A stretch of DNA of 64,000 nt from Algorimicrobium sediminis (GCF_042684585.1 NZ_JBHULS010000001.1:868001-932000), one strand, 5' to 3'. Numbered from the stretch's first letter, positions 33,912 to 43,301 are shown. Program-made: numbers and translations. The notes: generated from the letters alone by a model not told the origin.

Positions 33912-34120
33912 TAAGGCTTTTTAAAACCCTAAAAACCTAGAAAAAAGATATTTTTAACTATTTAAAAAGCGGACAAGTTATTGACTAAAAGATGCTTATA
34001 AAGTAGGGATTGGTATTGGTGGTAAAACAGGAAAAAATTACTTTTTTTTAAGGCGAAAATTATTTTAAAAAACACGTGTAAAAAACAGGGATTTTTAGTG
34101 AAATTTTTCAGCATAATGCC
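33912..34120. other. Intergenic region between the yceI and stress-protein units
   Basis: About 210 bp of AT-rich DNA with runs of A and T and no open frame. Nothing more than the operator on one side and the terminator on the other is seen. Confidence 0.5.
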
Positions 34121-34174
34121 AAAAAAAAACAGGCTTACAAAACAAGCTTCTGAATGGCTTGTTTTGTAAACCTG
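34121..34174 (-). terminator. Strong terminator after the stress-protein genes
   Basis: An 18-bp stem with one mismatch (34130-34147 with 34157-34174, arm core TTACAAAACAAGC) is followed on the minus strand by nine T. It begins 38 bp after the stop of the second stress-protein gene. Confidence 0.85.
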
Positions 34175-34211
34175 AATACCTATAATAGGTAGGTTAAACT
34201 AACGTAAAAAC

Positions 34212-35048
34212 TTAATCTACTCGCGGAATAACCAAAAATGGCACAAGCGAGTGGTAGCCCATTTTTTTAATTACGGGTTCTTTAATTAAGTTTTCTACAA
34301 AACTGTGCTCGTAATTAATCATGGTTAGCATATCGGCATTTTCTTCTTTTATAAAAGTAGTTATGGCTTGTTCCTTTTTACCTGAATCGGATAACCAATT
34401 AAACTGGTGTTTATAAGCTTCAAAATAGGTTTTTAGCATGGCTACATTTTCCTTTTGCTTGGCGTTAAGCGACTCTTCTTTATGAATATGAAGCACATCT
34501 ATATGGCTATTATGTAAATCGGCCATGGCGCGAATTACCTGCAATTCGTCACCAAAGAAGCGGTTAAAATCCGATGGAAATACAATTTTTAAAGGTTTGC
34601 GGTAGCTAAAATTATCTGGCACCAACAAAACAGGGCAGCTGCGCATTTTATTTACAACCGACACGGTATTACTTCCAAATAAAAATTCTTGCGCACCAGA
34701 GGCGCCTTTGGTACCCATTACAACCATGGTAATGCCTTTTTCTTTTACAGCAAATTCAATGGCATCTTCTACAGAGCCAATAGAAAAAATAGATTCAAAC
34801 TCATGGGCATCATTGCTTGTTTCTGCTTTTGCTGCTTGCACGACTTCGGCTAAATTAGCTTTGGCTTCATCGCGAAAAGGTTTTATATAACTTTCTGATA
34901 GCTGCGTTCTAACACCCGAGTTAATAAAGGTCCAAGCATGCGAAAAATAAAAGGTACAGGCCTCGTTGGCATACAATTGTAAAGCATATTTGGCTGCTGT
35001 CCAGGCATTATCGGAAAAATCTGTTGGTATTAAAATATGGTGTTTCAT
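34212..35048 (-). CDS. Universal stress protein with tandem Usp domains (copy 2)
   Basis: A 278-residue cytoplasmic protein of two UspA folds. The first (1-145) begins KHHILIPTDFSDNAWTAAKY and holds the ATP-loop MGTKGASGAQEFLFGSN, which fits G-x2-G-x9-G-S/T, then SCPVLLVPDNF. The second (about 150-278) begins KIVFPSDF but lacks the loop, so only one nucleotide site is expected. It is a paralogue of the gene at 35119-35943, 70 bp upstream, with the same length and the shared phrases TDFS-NAWTA, MGTKG and EPVIKK. The two probably form one transcript from the palindrome-containing promoter near 35969-36014. Usp proteins act in starvation and anaerobic stress; the biochemical role is not known. 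Confidence 0.92.
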   Translation of the reverse strand: MKHHILIPTDFSDNAWTAAKYALQLYANEACTFYFSHAWTFINSGVRTQLSESYIKPFRDEAKANLAEVVQAAKAETSNDAHEFESIFSIGSVEDAIEFAVKEKGITMVVMGTKGASGAQEFLFGSNTVSVVNKMRSCPVLLVPDNFSYRKPLKIVFPSDFNRFFGDELQVIRAMADLHNSHIDVLHIHKEESLNAKQKENVAMLKTYFEAYKHQFNWLSDSGKKEQAITTFIKEENADMLTMINYEHSFVENLIKEPVIKKMGYHSLVPFLVIPRVD

Positions 35049-35118
35049 AACGACTATTAGTTAGTATTTAAAACAAAATTAAGGCTTTACAGCTACAAAC
35101 AAAATATTTCACAGATGT

Positions 35119-35943
35119 TTAACCTGGAATTACCATAAACGGAATTTTTAATTGCGCGCCTATCTTTTTTATTACCGGTTCGTTTAAAAGAATTTCAATA
35201 AAGGTTTGCTTGTAGTTTATCATGGCCAAAATATTGGTTTCCGATGCTTTTATAAATTCGGTTATACCTCGCTCCTTTTTATCGTAATCGGGAAGCCAGT
35301 GTAATGTATGTGGATGGTGTTCTAAAGCTATTTTTAACTGTGCCAAATTGTGTTGCTGGTCTTCAGACAATTCATCTTCAGTATTAATATGTACAACATG
35401 AATGTGTGCGCCGTGCAAATTGGCCAAGGCTATTAGCGGTTCTAATGTTTTGCCATAGGTGCGAATAAATCCTGTTGGAAAGGCTATTTGCGTGGGAACT
35501 TCATATTCAAAATCGTCTGGAATGGCTAACAACGGGCAGGATTTTAAATTCTTAATGGTATCGATGGTGTTTGTACCAAATACAATATCCAGCGCACCGG
35601 TTATTCCTTTGGTGCCCATAACCACCATATCCACATTCTGACGGTTGCAAACCGACTCTATGGCATCTTGTAGGTCGTAGGTACATAAAATAATCTCAAA
35701 ACTATGCTTTGGATTGGCATTTTCAGCTTCTGCTTTCAATTTTAACTCGGTTAAATCCTCTTGGGCATTCTCCGTCATAACACGCGATAGCTTGCTGGAG
35801 AAACTGGTACCTGTTGAAGCTTTAAGCATCGTTGAATGTAAAAAGTAAAAGGTACAGGCTTCTTGTTTAAATAACTGAAAAGCGTAAAGCGCCGCCGTCC
35901 AAGCGTTATTTGAAAAATCGGTTGGTAGTAATATATTTTTCAT
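35119..35943 (-). CDS. Universal stress protein with tandem Usp domains (copy 1)
   Basis: A 274-residue protein with two UspA folds. The first begins KNILLPTDFSNNAWTAALY and holds MGTKGITGALDIVFGTNT, the ATP-binding loop pattern. The second begins near 150 (QIAFPTGF) and lacks it. It is the first gene of a pair with the stress protein at 34212-35048. The ATG at 35943 lies 22 bp past the predicted transcription start, and the Crp/Fnr-like palindrome lies 54-71 bp before the ATG. In other bacteria, Fnr/Anr regulators often control Usp genes under low oxygen, which fits this site. Confidence 0.92.
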   Translation of the reverse strand: MKNILLPTDFSNNAWTAALYAFQLFKQEACTFYFLHSTMLKASTGTSFSSKLSRVMTENAQEDLTELKLKAEAENANPKHSFEIILCTYDLQDAIESVCNRQNVDMVVMGTKGITGALDIVFGTNTIDTIKNLKSCPLLAIPDDFEYEVPTQIAFPTGFIRTYGKTLEPLIALANLHGAHIHVVHINTEDELSEDQQHNLAQLKIALEHHPHTLHWLPDYDKKERGITEFIKASETNILAMINYKQTFIEILLNEPVIKKIGAQLKIPFMVIPG

Positions 35944-35968
35944 GTTAATTGCGTCTTGTTTTAAATAT

Positions 35969-35976
35969 GTAAATTA
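35969..35976 (-). promoter_or_regulatory. Predicted -7 region of the stress-protein promoter
   Basis: TAATTTAC on the minus strand fits TAnnTT but not the last two bases of TAnnTTTG. It is in the same position relative to the palindrome as the -7 boxes of yceI and hpf, which is the main reason to call it. Confidence 0.35.
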
Positions 35977-35996
35977 GAAGGAGCCGTTTTTTTATC

Positions 35997-36014
35997 CTAT
36001 GATAAAAGTCATAA
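35997..36014 (-). promoter_or_regulatory. Crp/Fnr-like operator upstream of the stress-protein pair
   Basis: CTATGATAAAAGTCATAA repeats 17 of the 18 bases of the yceI operator (33894-33911). The TGA at 36000-36002 and TCA at 36009-36011 flank a 6-nt centre. Its centre is 40.5 bp from the predicted start. Confidence 0.65.
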
Positions 36015-36140
36015 AATTAACAATACCAAACAAAAAATAATAGGCGTTTTTCGTGTTTTGTAATTGCCAGTCGGCATTCTTCGATTAAAATTAACACATT
36101 TTTTTTAAGCTAATAACAAAAACAACATTTTAAGTTTACT

Positions 36141-36884
36141 TTAACCAAACAATTTAGCTTGTAAGTAGCGTTTATGCATTTCTGCTATACTGCTCATGCT
36201 AATACCCGCCGGACAAACCACTTCACAGGCCCCTGTAAACGAACAGCTACCAAAATTTTCTAGGGCCATTTGTTTGGTCATGGCCATTAAACGCTCATGT
36301 GCCTCGGGTTGGCCTTGTGGAAGCTTGTTTAAGTGATTTATTTTAGCAGCGGTAAACAAGGCTGCCGAAGCGTTTTTGCAAGCTGCCACGCAAGCACCAC
36401 AACCTATACAAGCGGCAACATCCATGGCGGCATCGGCAACTTTTTTAGGTATTAAAATAGCATTAGCTTCTGGTGCGGTTCCTGTTTTAGCGGTTATATA
36501 GGCGCCTTGTTCTATAATTCTGTCTAAAGCCGAGCGGTTTACAACTAAATCCTTTACCACCGGAAATGCGGCTGCACGCCAAGGCTCCACCACAATGGTT
36601 GCACCGTCTTTAAAGCTGCGCATGTGCAATTGGCAGGTAGACATGTGTGCATGTGGCCCGTGGGCTTCTCCATTTATAACCACACCACATTGGCCGCAAA
36701 TGCCTTCCCGACAATCCGATTCGAAAGCCACCACTTCTTGACCGTCTAAAACCAATTGTTCGTTTAAATAATCTAATGCTTCTAAAAACGACATGTCTTC
36801 CAACAAACCACTTAATTTGTAGGTTTTAAATTCACCGCTTGTATGGCTGTCTGCTTGTCGCCATATTTTAAATGTTACATCCAT
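36141..36884 (-). CDS. sdhB: Succinate dehydrogenase/fumarate reductase iron-sulfur subunit
   Basis: A 247-residue subunit with three clusters that moves electrons between the flavoprotein and the quinone site. The [2Fe-2S] ligands are in DCREGICGQCG near 58-68 and the Cys in MSTCQLH near 82; the [4Fe-4S] motif is CIGCGACVAAC near 158-168; the [3Fe-4S] and remaining ligands are in GSCSFTGACEVVCPAGI near 212-228. It is of the type found with a single cytochrome b anchor in Bacteroidota. It starts 6 bp after the sdhA stop. No sdhC is found on either side. Confidence 0.95.
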   Translation of the reverse strand: MDVTFKIWRQADSHTSGEFKTYKLSGLLEDMSFLEALDYLNEQLVLDGQEVVAFESDCREGICGQCGVVINGEAHGPHAHMSTCQLHMRSFKDGATIVVEPWRAAAFPVVKDLVVNRSALDRIIEQGAYITAKTGTAPEANAILIPKKVADAAMDVAACIGCGACVAACKNASAALFTAAKINHLNKLPQGQPEAHERLMAMTKQMALENFGSCSFTGACEVVCPAGISMSSIAEMHKRYLQAKLFG

Positions 36885-36890
36885 ACTTGC

Positions 36891-38801
36891 TTATTTATAA
36901 CTTCTTACAGTTGGTTGTACGTACTGAAAACGTAAGGGTTCTTTATGTAAATTGAAGCCTTCGGGCGTATATTCCCAAACCGATACATAGGCGAAATCGG
37001 CGTCGTTGCGTAAAGCTTCGCCTTCTGGTGTTTGGTATTCTTCTCTAAAATGGGCCCCACAGGATTCATTGCGTTGCAGGGCATCGGTACACATTAATTG
37101 CGCTAATTCAATAAAATCTGCCAAGCGCAGGGCTTTTTCTAATTCAGGGTTTAAGCTATCGGCACGACCCGGAATTTTAACATCGGTCCAAAAGGCCTGC
37201 TTTAAGGCTTCAATGGCTTTTAAAGCCGCTTCTAATCCAGCCTTATGCCTGCTCATAGCACATTCTTGCCACATAATTTTTCCGAGTTCCCTGTGGAAAT
37301 CGTCTGTGGTTCGGGTGCCATTTACGGCCATTAGTTTGGCAATTTGCCCAGATACCTCATTGGCCACAGCTTGAAATTCTGGGTGATTAACGTCTGGGCG
37401 TGGCTGTTGCAAAGCGTCCGCTAAATAGGTGTTTATGGTATTGGGCAAAATAAAATAACCGTCTATACTGGTTTGCAATAACGAGTTTGCTCCTAACCTA
37501 TTGGCTCCATGATCGGAATAATTACATTCGCCTATAGCATAAAGCCCGGGAATGGTTGTCATTAACTCATAATCTACCCAAAGACCGCCCATTGAAAAAT
37601 GGGCCGCTGGCGATATTTTCATGGGTTCTTTATAGGCATTAATGCCTGTAATTTTTTCGTACATGGCAAACAAATTACCATACTTATCGGCAATACCAGC
37701 TTTTCCTATGCGTTCTAAAGCGTGTTTAAAATCTAAATACACGGCATTTTTTAAGGGCCCCACTCCATATCCGGCATCAATACGCTCTTTTGCAGCTCTT
37801 GACGCAATATCGCGCGGCGCTAAATTGCCAAAGCTGGGATAGCGGCGCTCTAAATAATAATCGCGTTCGGCTTCGGGAATGTCTTGCGGTTTGCGGGTGT
37901 CTTGCTTTTTTTTAGGTACCCAAATCCGTCCGTCGTTTCGCAGCGATTCAGACATTAAGGTTAATTTAGATTGGGCATTACTGGTTTGTGGTAAGGCTGT
38001 TGGATGAATTTGTGTAAAGCTTGGTGCTGCAAAAAAAGCACCGCGTTTATGGGCTTTCCAAATAGCGCTACCATTACAACCAATGGCCAATGTGGATAAG
38101 CGAAACACGCGCGAGTAGCCACCGGTGGCCAAAACAACGGCATCGGCAGCAAATTTAACCAGGGTGCCTGTTTCCAACTGCCGGGCAATTACACCTTTTG
38201 CTTGCCCATTTATAACCACTATATCCAACACTTCGTGCTTGGGTAGCATGGTTACTTTTTTGGCATGTATCATTTTAGACAACTGCGCATAGGCTGCCAA
38301 TACTAACTGCTGACCCGTTTGTCCGCGGGCATAAAAGGTACGCTGCACTTGCACACCACCAAAACTACGATTGGCCAAAACGCCGCCATACTCGCGCGCA
38401 AACGGCACACCTTGCTGCACAAAATGATCTATTAAAGGTGCCGAAAGTTCCGCTAAACGGTAAGTATTGGCTTCGCGCGACCTAAAATCGCCTCCTTTTA
38501 AGGTATCGTAAAACATACGCCACACACTGTCGCCATCGTGTTGGTAATTTTTAGCCGCATTAATCCCGCCTTGTGCCGCAACCGAATGCGCGCGTCTAGG
38601 CGAATCCTGATAGCAGAAACAGGTAATTTGATAACCCATTTCGGCTAATGTGGCAGCCGCACCGGCCCCAGACAAGCCAGAACCGACTACCAAAATATGA
38701 AGCTTTTTTTTATTAGCTGGATTTATTAAACGCGATTGTGCTAAATAATTCTGCCATTTTTCTTGAAGTGGTCCTTCTGGAATTTTTGAATCTAAAACCA
38801 T
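36891..38801 (-). CDS. sdhA: Succinate dehydrogenase/fumarate reductase flavoprotein subunit
   Basis: A 636-residue flavoprotein that oxidises succinate to fumarate (or the reverse). The FAD-binding motif GSGLSGAGAAATLAEMG lies near 40-56, the covalent FAD histidine in RRAHSVAAQGGINAA near 65-79, the substrate loop FTQIHPTALP near 260-269, and the catalytic region RLGANSLLQTSIDG near 430-443. A short extension precedes the core (about 30 residues). The usual upstream partner, sdhC for the cytochrome b anchor, is missing; 692 bp of non-coding DNA lies there. The enzyme cannot attach to the membrane without such a subunit from elsewhere in the genome. Confidence 0.95.
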   Translation of the reverse strand: MVLDSKIPEGPLQEKWQNYLAQSRLINPANKKKLHILVVGSGLSGAGAAATLAEMGYQITCFCYQDSPRRAHSVAAQGGINAAKNYQHDGDSVWRMFYDTLKGGDFRSREANTYRLAELSAPLIDHFVQQGVPFAREYGGVLANRSFGGVQVQRTFYARGQTGQQLVLAAYAQLSKMIHAKKVTMLPKHEVLDIVVINGQAKGVIARQLETGTLVKFAADAVVLATGGYSRVFRLSTLAIGCNGSAIWKAHKRGAFFAAPSFTQIHPTALPQTSNAQSKLTLMSESLRNDGRIWVPKKKQDTRKPQDIPEAERDYYLERRYPSFGNLAPRDIASRAAKERIDAGYGVGPLKNAVYLDFKHALERIGKAGIADKYGNLFAMYEKITGINAYKEPMKISPAAHFSMGGLWVDYELMTTIPGLYAIGECNYSDHGANRLGANSLLQTSIDGYFILPNTINTYLADALQQPRPDVNHPEFQAVANEVSGQIAKLMAVNGTRTTDDFHRELGKIMWQECAMSRHKAGLEAALKAIEALKQAFWTDVKIPGRADSLNPELEKALRLADFIELAQLMCTDALQRNESCGAHFREEYQTPEGEALRNDADFAYVSVWEYTPEGFNLHKEPLRFQYVQPTVRSYK

Positions 38802-39354
38802 ATTATACTTATTTCACACTACTCTATTAGTCTGGCGCCTATTTAAACGCCATTAGTACCGTTTTTAAAAAGGTCGTTATTTGGCTCTTTTTTACTTTTG
38901 AAATACACCATTTTAATTAATTAACAGCCGCAAAAAAATACGCCTAATGTCACGACAAGTAACTCCAATTTCCTGCTGAAAAACATCCCTTTAAAAAAGT
39001 CCTGATTACAAATTGAAACCAAGGTTCAACGTCCCAATTTGGCGTGTACAGAAGGTGCTTTTCAATACCTTTTCCAGCTAAAAACCAGGGTAAGGATTTC
39101 AGGTTGCCAAAACACCTAAAATACGAAAATTAAAGCAATTTTCCCAGCCCGAATGGCCTTGTTTTTAGCTTTTAAAATATGCAAATGGGTTACCTGTAAC
39201 ATAGCCAAAAGCGTGGCAGAACAACTACTATAAGTGCTTAAGCACGTGGCGCTTGTTACTACCACCGAATGTAAAAGCGGTAAACAACCGTTTTTCAGCT
39301 AACTAACTACTTGTAGAAATAAACTTACAAAGATTAATTAGGCACTTTGCCGAT
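38802..39354. other. Intergenic region between divergent sdhA and the 1259-residue cargo gene
   Basis: Part of a 692-bp gap where sdhC would be expected on the minus strand. I found no open frame of useful length and no histidine-bearing helices of a cytochrome b. A 22-codon frame (MVYFKSKKEPNN...) before sdhA is too short to call. Promoters for sdhA and the cargo gene must lie in this gap. Confidence 0.5.
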
Positions 39355-39362
39355 TATATTTG
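39355..39362 (+). promoter_or_regulatory. Possible -7 box of the 1259-residue cargo gene
   Basis: TATATTTG fits TAnnTTTG fully. No TTG was seen 17-23 nt upstream, so the assignment is weak. The implied leader would be about 128 nt. Confidence 0.3.
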
Positions 39363-39493
39363 AGAACCACAACAACGCGCGGTAAATTTGAACTCCCTCA
39401 AAATAATGATTTTACGTAATTGGTAATCGGTGCTTGAAGTTGTCCAAAACAACCTAGCGGTCCTATTACGTCATTAAACGCTACAACCAATTT

Positions 39494-42400
39494 ATGAAAA
39501 ACGTATTACAACAGCTCCAAAAAACAAATGCCTGGCTTACCAAGAAGCCAATTACTACCAATAGGTTTGTCACTTCCTCTTTAAAAGGCGCTACAAAAAC
39601 CTGCTTACACCAATTTTTAATAGGCCTTGGCTTTTTTGCTTTAACCACTGTTGGCCAAGCTCAAAACGTAAATACCTCAACAGGCTCGGGTACCAGTACC
39701 GCCCCCGAATTTGCCATTAGGGCTACCGTAGAAGTATGGGGCGCCGGTGGTGGTGGTGGTGGATCAACCTTCTACACAAGACCAGGATCTGGGGGCGGTG
39801 GCGGTGGCTATGCCCAAAGAATTTTTAATGTGGCACCCGGAAACACCTTTAATTACAGTGTTGGTAATGGTGGTAGTGGTAATCGTGGCAATGGTGGTAA
39901 TGGTGGTGCCTCTACAGTTACCTTTATCCCAAGCGCAGTAACGGTTAGGGCCAATGGCGGTGCTGGAGGCGCTGGTGATAATGAAAATGGCGGCGGTGCT
40001 GGTGGTTCTGGTTTTAATGGTACAACAAATATTAATGGTCAAGATGGTAGAGGTGCTGAAAGATCTGGTTTGGGTTATATTGGCGGGCGCGGTGGAAATG
40101 CAGGTAACATAAACAATACCGGAGGTTCAGGCGGAGAAAATAGTGATGGGAGTAACGGTACCACACCTGGCGGCGGCGGCGGCGGCGGAGATGCAGGTTT
40201 ATTTTTACTTTTTATTACAGTACCAGCAGACGGCGGCGACGGTGCTAACGGACAGGTACGTATTACCTACGAATTAAAAAAACCCACTATTACTAGTTTT
40301 TCGCCTAGTACGGTGTGTGCCGGCGAAAATCTAACCATTACAGGTACCAATTTGGACGATGTAACAGCTGTTAACATTGGTGGCACAGCGGCTACTATTG
40401 TTAGTACAGCCGCCAATACCCTTGTTGTAACAGTTGGTAATGGTACTACAGGCCCCATAGGCATTACCACGCCCAGAGGTTCTATAACAAGCAGCAGTTC
40501 GGTTACTGTAAATCCGGTGGTGGTTGCTACAGCAAGTATCAGCTCGGCTGCACCAAGCAGTTGTAACGATACTACTGTTGCATTAAACGCCAATGGTTCG
40601 GGCCAATGGACCGCAGTATCCAATCCGGCAGGTAGCTATTTTAGTTTTGAAGATAGCAGTAATCCAAATAGTGAATTTACAGGCGAAAGTGGTTTCGAAT
40701 ACACCTTAACCTGGACCATTAATAATGGTTCTTGTGGCAATTCCACAGCAAGTGTTACAGTTAATTTTCCAGATTGTGGCGATAACCTATTTTTTGATGG
40801 TACAAGTACCTATGCCAATTTTGGAAACGCTTATAATTTAGGCAGTACCTTTAGTATTGAAATTTGGGTAAAACCAGATTCTATCCCAGGGGGTAGACAA
40901 AATATTTTAGCCAAACGGGATAGAGGTAATAACAACGGGGGCTACGATTTAAGTATTCGTGGCAACAGAATGACGTTTTCAATGAACGACACCGTTTTAC
41001 GCAGCAGTGAAACAATTAGCACGACCCGTTGGTACCATGTGGCCGTAACTCACAATGGCACCACCGCAAGGATGTATATAGATGGTAAATTTTCAAATAG
41101 CCTAAATGTGGTGCCACCTAGTGCCACCAACCATAATACCTTTTTAGGTGGTAAATATAGAAATAACCAAAAGCCTAATCAGTTTTTTAAAGGCGATTTA
41201 GACGAACTGCGTATTTGGAATGTCGCTTTAACGGAAGCACAAATTCGCCAGATGATGAATCAGGAAATTAAACAGTCTGGAACAGCCGTACAAGGCGCTA
41301 TTATTCCGCAGCCTATTTTGGGTTTAAACTGGAATAATTTAATTGGCTATTACCAAATGAATCAAGTAGCCCGCTTTTCTGGCGATACTGTTGATATAGC
41401 CAACGGTGTGCTGTTGGCAAATGTGGGTGTAAATGGCAATTTAAACAATATGATGAGCCAACAAAATGAAAGCGCGCCACTACCTTATGTAAGTAGTAGC
41501 ACCGGTGGCACTTGGGACAATGCCGCTACCTGGGAGAACGGAAGCGTCCAAATGATTCCGAATACCAATAACGTAGATTGGAATATTGTTAAAACAGTTT
41601 CGGCAGTAAATTCTGGTAACCGCGCTACAACGCTGCAAGGTTTATTGGTTTCGGCAAACCGCTACACGGTAGATAACAACCAGGTATTACAAATAACTAA
41701 TTATTTAAAAATAGATGGTGTGTTAGATTTAGAAGGCGAATCGCAATTACTACAACCTGCCAATAGCCAAGTAGATTATACCGGTACAGGAGCCTTACAT
41801 CGAGATCAGCAAGGTACTACCAACTTATATAATTATAATTATTGGTCCTCCCCAGTAAGTAGCAATGGCAGCACCTTTCAAATTGGTTCTGTATTACACG
41901 ACGGCGCAAACCCTGTAAATTGGGTTTCGGCACATAACGCCACAGGAAGCAGTAATCCCGTAACCTTAAGCAGCCGTTGGTTGTATTTATACGAAAACTA
42001 CCCAACAGACTCCTATGCCGATTGGAATTATATTTCGCCAAGCTACAATGTTCCTGTTGGACTTGGCTTTACTATGAAAGGAAGCGGTGTGGGCGATCCT
42101 GAAACCGATTTACAAAATTATACCTTTGTAGGCCAACCAAACAACGGTGTTATTAACCAACCAGTTACAAGTGGTAATGAAGCACTTATTGGTAATCCGT
42201 ATCCATCGGCAATAGATGCAAATGCATTTATAAACGATAACGCGTCTGTTATAAGTGGTACTTTATATTTCTGGGAGCATTCCAAAACCAACAGAACCCA
42301 CGTTACCAGCAATTATGAAGGTGGTTATGCCGCCTACAACTTATTAGGTGGCAATGCAGCTACAAGTCCGCCTTCTGGATTGGATTCCGTAGGCGACATT

Positions 42401-43273
42401 GATAAAATACCACGTCGTTATATTGCAGTTGGACAAGGTTTTTATGTGGTAGGTGACAATGGCGGAACCATTACATTTAATAATGGGCAACGCGCTTTCA
42501 AAAAAGAATCGGAGGCAAATACGTCGGTTTTCTTTAGAAATGAAACCAACCAACACGCGCAAACCGAAGGCCAAAATGACGTTATAAAGCGTTTGCGCTT
42601 CAATTTTAAAACACCAGAAGGCGCTTTAAGACATATCTTGTTAGGCTTTACACCTAATAACGAGGCAACAGATGCGGTAGATTTTGGCTATGATGCCCGT
42701 AATAACGATTATTTTCCAAGCGATATGTCGTTTTTAATAGATAACAACACCTATGTTATTCAAGGTGTAGGTGCGTTTAATACAAACAGTATGTATCCTC
42801 TTGCCGTTAAAATGGGGGTTACAGGTTTGGCAACCATTGGGCTTACGGCCACTGAAAATTTTGATGCTGCTCCAGATGTATATGTTTACGATGCGCTTTT
42901 AGGAAATGTGCACCGCATAAACCAGAGTGCTTTCGAAATTACGTTGGAAGCTGGTGTATACGATAATCGCTTCTTTATAGTTTTTCAAGATCCTAACAGT
43001 TTGGGCGTAACACAAAATACCCCAGACCAAGCGGTTGTAAATTATGTACATACCAGACAACAAATTGTTATAAAATTGCCTAACAACATGCAAATTAAGC
43101 AAGTACAACTTTTAAATATGTTAGGGCAAACTGTACAAACTTGGGAAACAACGCAGAATCCTAATAGCACAGAACTTACTGTAAGTAGCGTATCTGCAGG
43201 AAATTATATAGTACAAGTATATACTGCAAACAACCGCCGGATTACCAAAAAAGTAGTTGTTTCGGGTCTTTAA
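39494..43273 (+). CDS. Large secreted T9SS cargo: Gly-rich, IPT/TIG, LamG and sorting domain
   Basis: A 1259-residue exported protein. An extended signal peptide ends near residue 57 (LTTVGQAQ). Residues about 77-255 form a glycine-rich region (many GGGG and GNGG runs) that ends in ADGGDGANGQVRITYEL. An IPT/TIG domain follows (about 263-340, SFSPSTVCAGENLTITG), then a LamG/concanavalin-like domain (432-590, ending WNVALTEAQIRQMMNQEI). Residues about 660-1010 match a similar stretch of the 1664-residue protein (LDLEGESQL, NYNYWSSPV, LIGNPYPSA). The C-terminal module at 1028-1170 (HILLGFTPNNEATD) recurs in the two following genes. The last 75 residues form a type A sorting domain (LLNMLGQTVQTWE, SAGNYIVQVYT). 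A role in surface binding or gliding adhesion is inferred. Confidence 0.85.
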   Translation: MKNVLQQLQKTNAWLTKKPITTNRFVTSSLKGATKTCLHQFLIGLGFFALTTVGQAQNVNTSTGSGTSTAPEFAIRATVEVWGAGGGGGGSTFYTRPGSGGGGGGYAQRIFNVAPGNTFNYSVGNGGSGNRGNGGNGGASTVTFIPSAVTVRANGGAGGAGDNENGGGAGGSGFNGTTNINGQDGRGAERSGLGYIGGRGGNAGNINNTGGSGGENSDGSNGTTPGGGGGGGDAGLFLLFITVPADGGDGANGQVRITYELKKPTITSFSPSTVCAGENLTITGTNLDDVTAVNIGGTAATIVSTAANTLVVTVGNGTTGPIGITTPRGSITSSSSVTVNPVVVATASISSAAPSSCNDTTVALNANGSGQWTAVSNPAGSYFSFEDSSNPNSEFTGESGFEYTLTWTINNGSCGNSTASVTVNFPDCGDNLFFDGTSTYANFGNAYNLGSTFSIEIWVKPDSIPGGRQNILAKRDRGNNNGGYDLSIRGNRMTFSMNDTVLRSSETISTTRWYHVAVTHNGTTARMYIDGKFSNSLNVVPPSATNHNTFLGGKYRNNQKPNQFFKGDLDELRIWNVALTEAQIRQMMNQEIKQSGTAVQGAIIPQPILGLNWNNLIGYYQMNQVARFSGDTVDIANGVLLANVGVNGNLNNMMSQQNESAPLPYVSSSTGGTWDNAATWENGSVQMIPNTNNVDWNIVKTVSAVNSGNRATTLQGLLVSANRYTVDNNQVLQITNYLKIDGVLDLEGESQLLQPANSQVDYTGTGALHRDQQGTTNLYNYNYWSSPVSSNGSTFQIGSVLHDGANPVNWVSAHNATGSSNPVTLSSRWLYLYENYPTDSYADWNYISPSYNVPVGLGFTMKGSGVGDPETDLQNYTFVGQPNNGVINQPVTSGNEALIGNPYPSAIDANAFINDNASVISGTLYFWEHSKTNRTHVTSNYEGGYAAYNLLGGNAATSPPSGLDSVGDIDKIPRRYIAVGQGFYVVGDNGGTITFNNGQRAFKKESEANTSVFFRNETNQHAQTEGQNDVIKRLRFNFKTPEGALRHILLGFTPNNEATDAVDFGYDARNNDYFPSDMSFLIDNNTYVIQGVGAFNTNSMYPLAVKMGVTGLATIGLTATENFDAAPDVYVYDALLGNVHRINQSAFEITLEAGVYDNRFFIVFQDPNSLGVTQNTPDQAVVNYVHTRQQIVIKLPNNMQIKQVQLLNMLGQTVQTWETTQNPNSTELTVSSVSAGNYIVQVYTANNRRITKKVVVSGL

Positions 43274-43301
43274 ACCGTTATTTTTAAAACTAAATTTAGT
43301 G

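Noticed and set aside
34212..35943. The two universal stress genes as a recent exact duplication or repeat
   Set aside because: The proteins are alike in layout, but the DNA has diverged throughout, so it is an old paralogy and not a repeat element.
38850..38920. A 22-codon minus-strand frame (MVYFKSKKEPNN...) before sdhA, as a leader peptide
   Set aside because: Too short to support, with no codon pattern or hairpin typical of attenuation next to it.
39764..40042. Thr/Ile-rich frame opposite the glycine-rich region
   Set aside because: It is the mirror of GGN-rich codons on the plus strand and has no features of its own.
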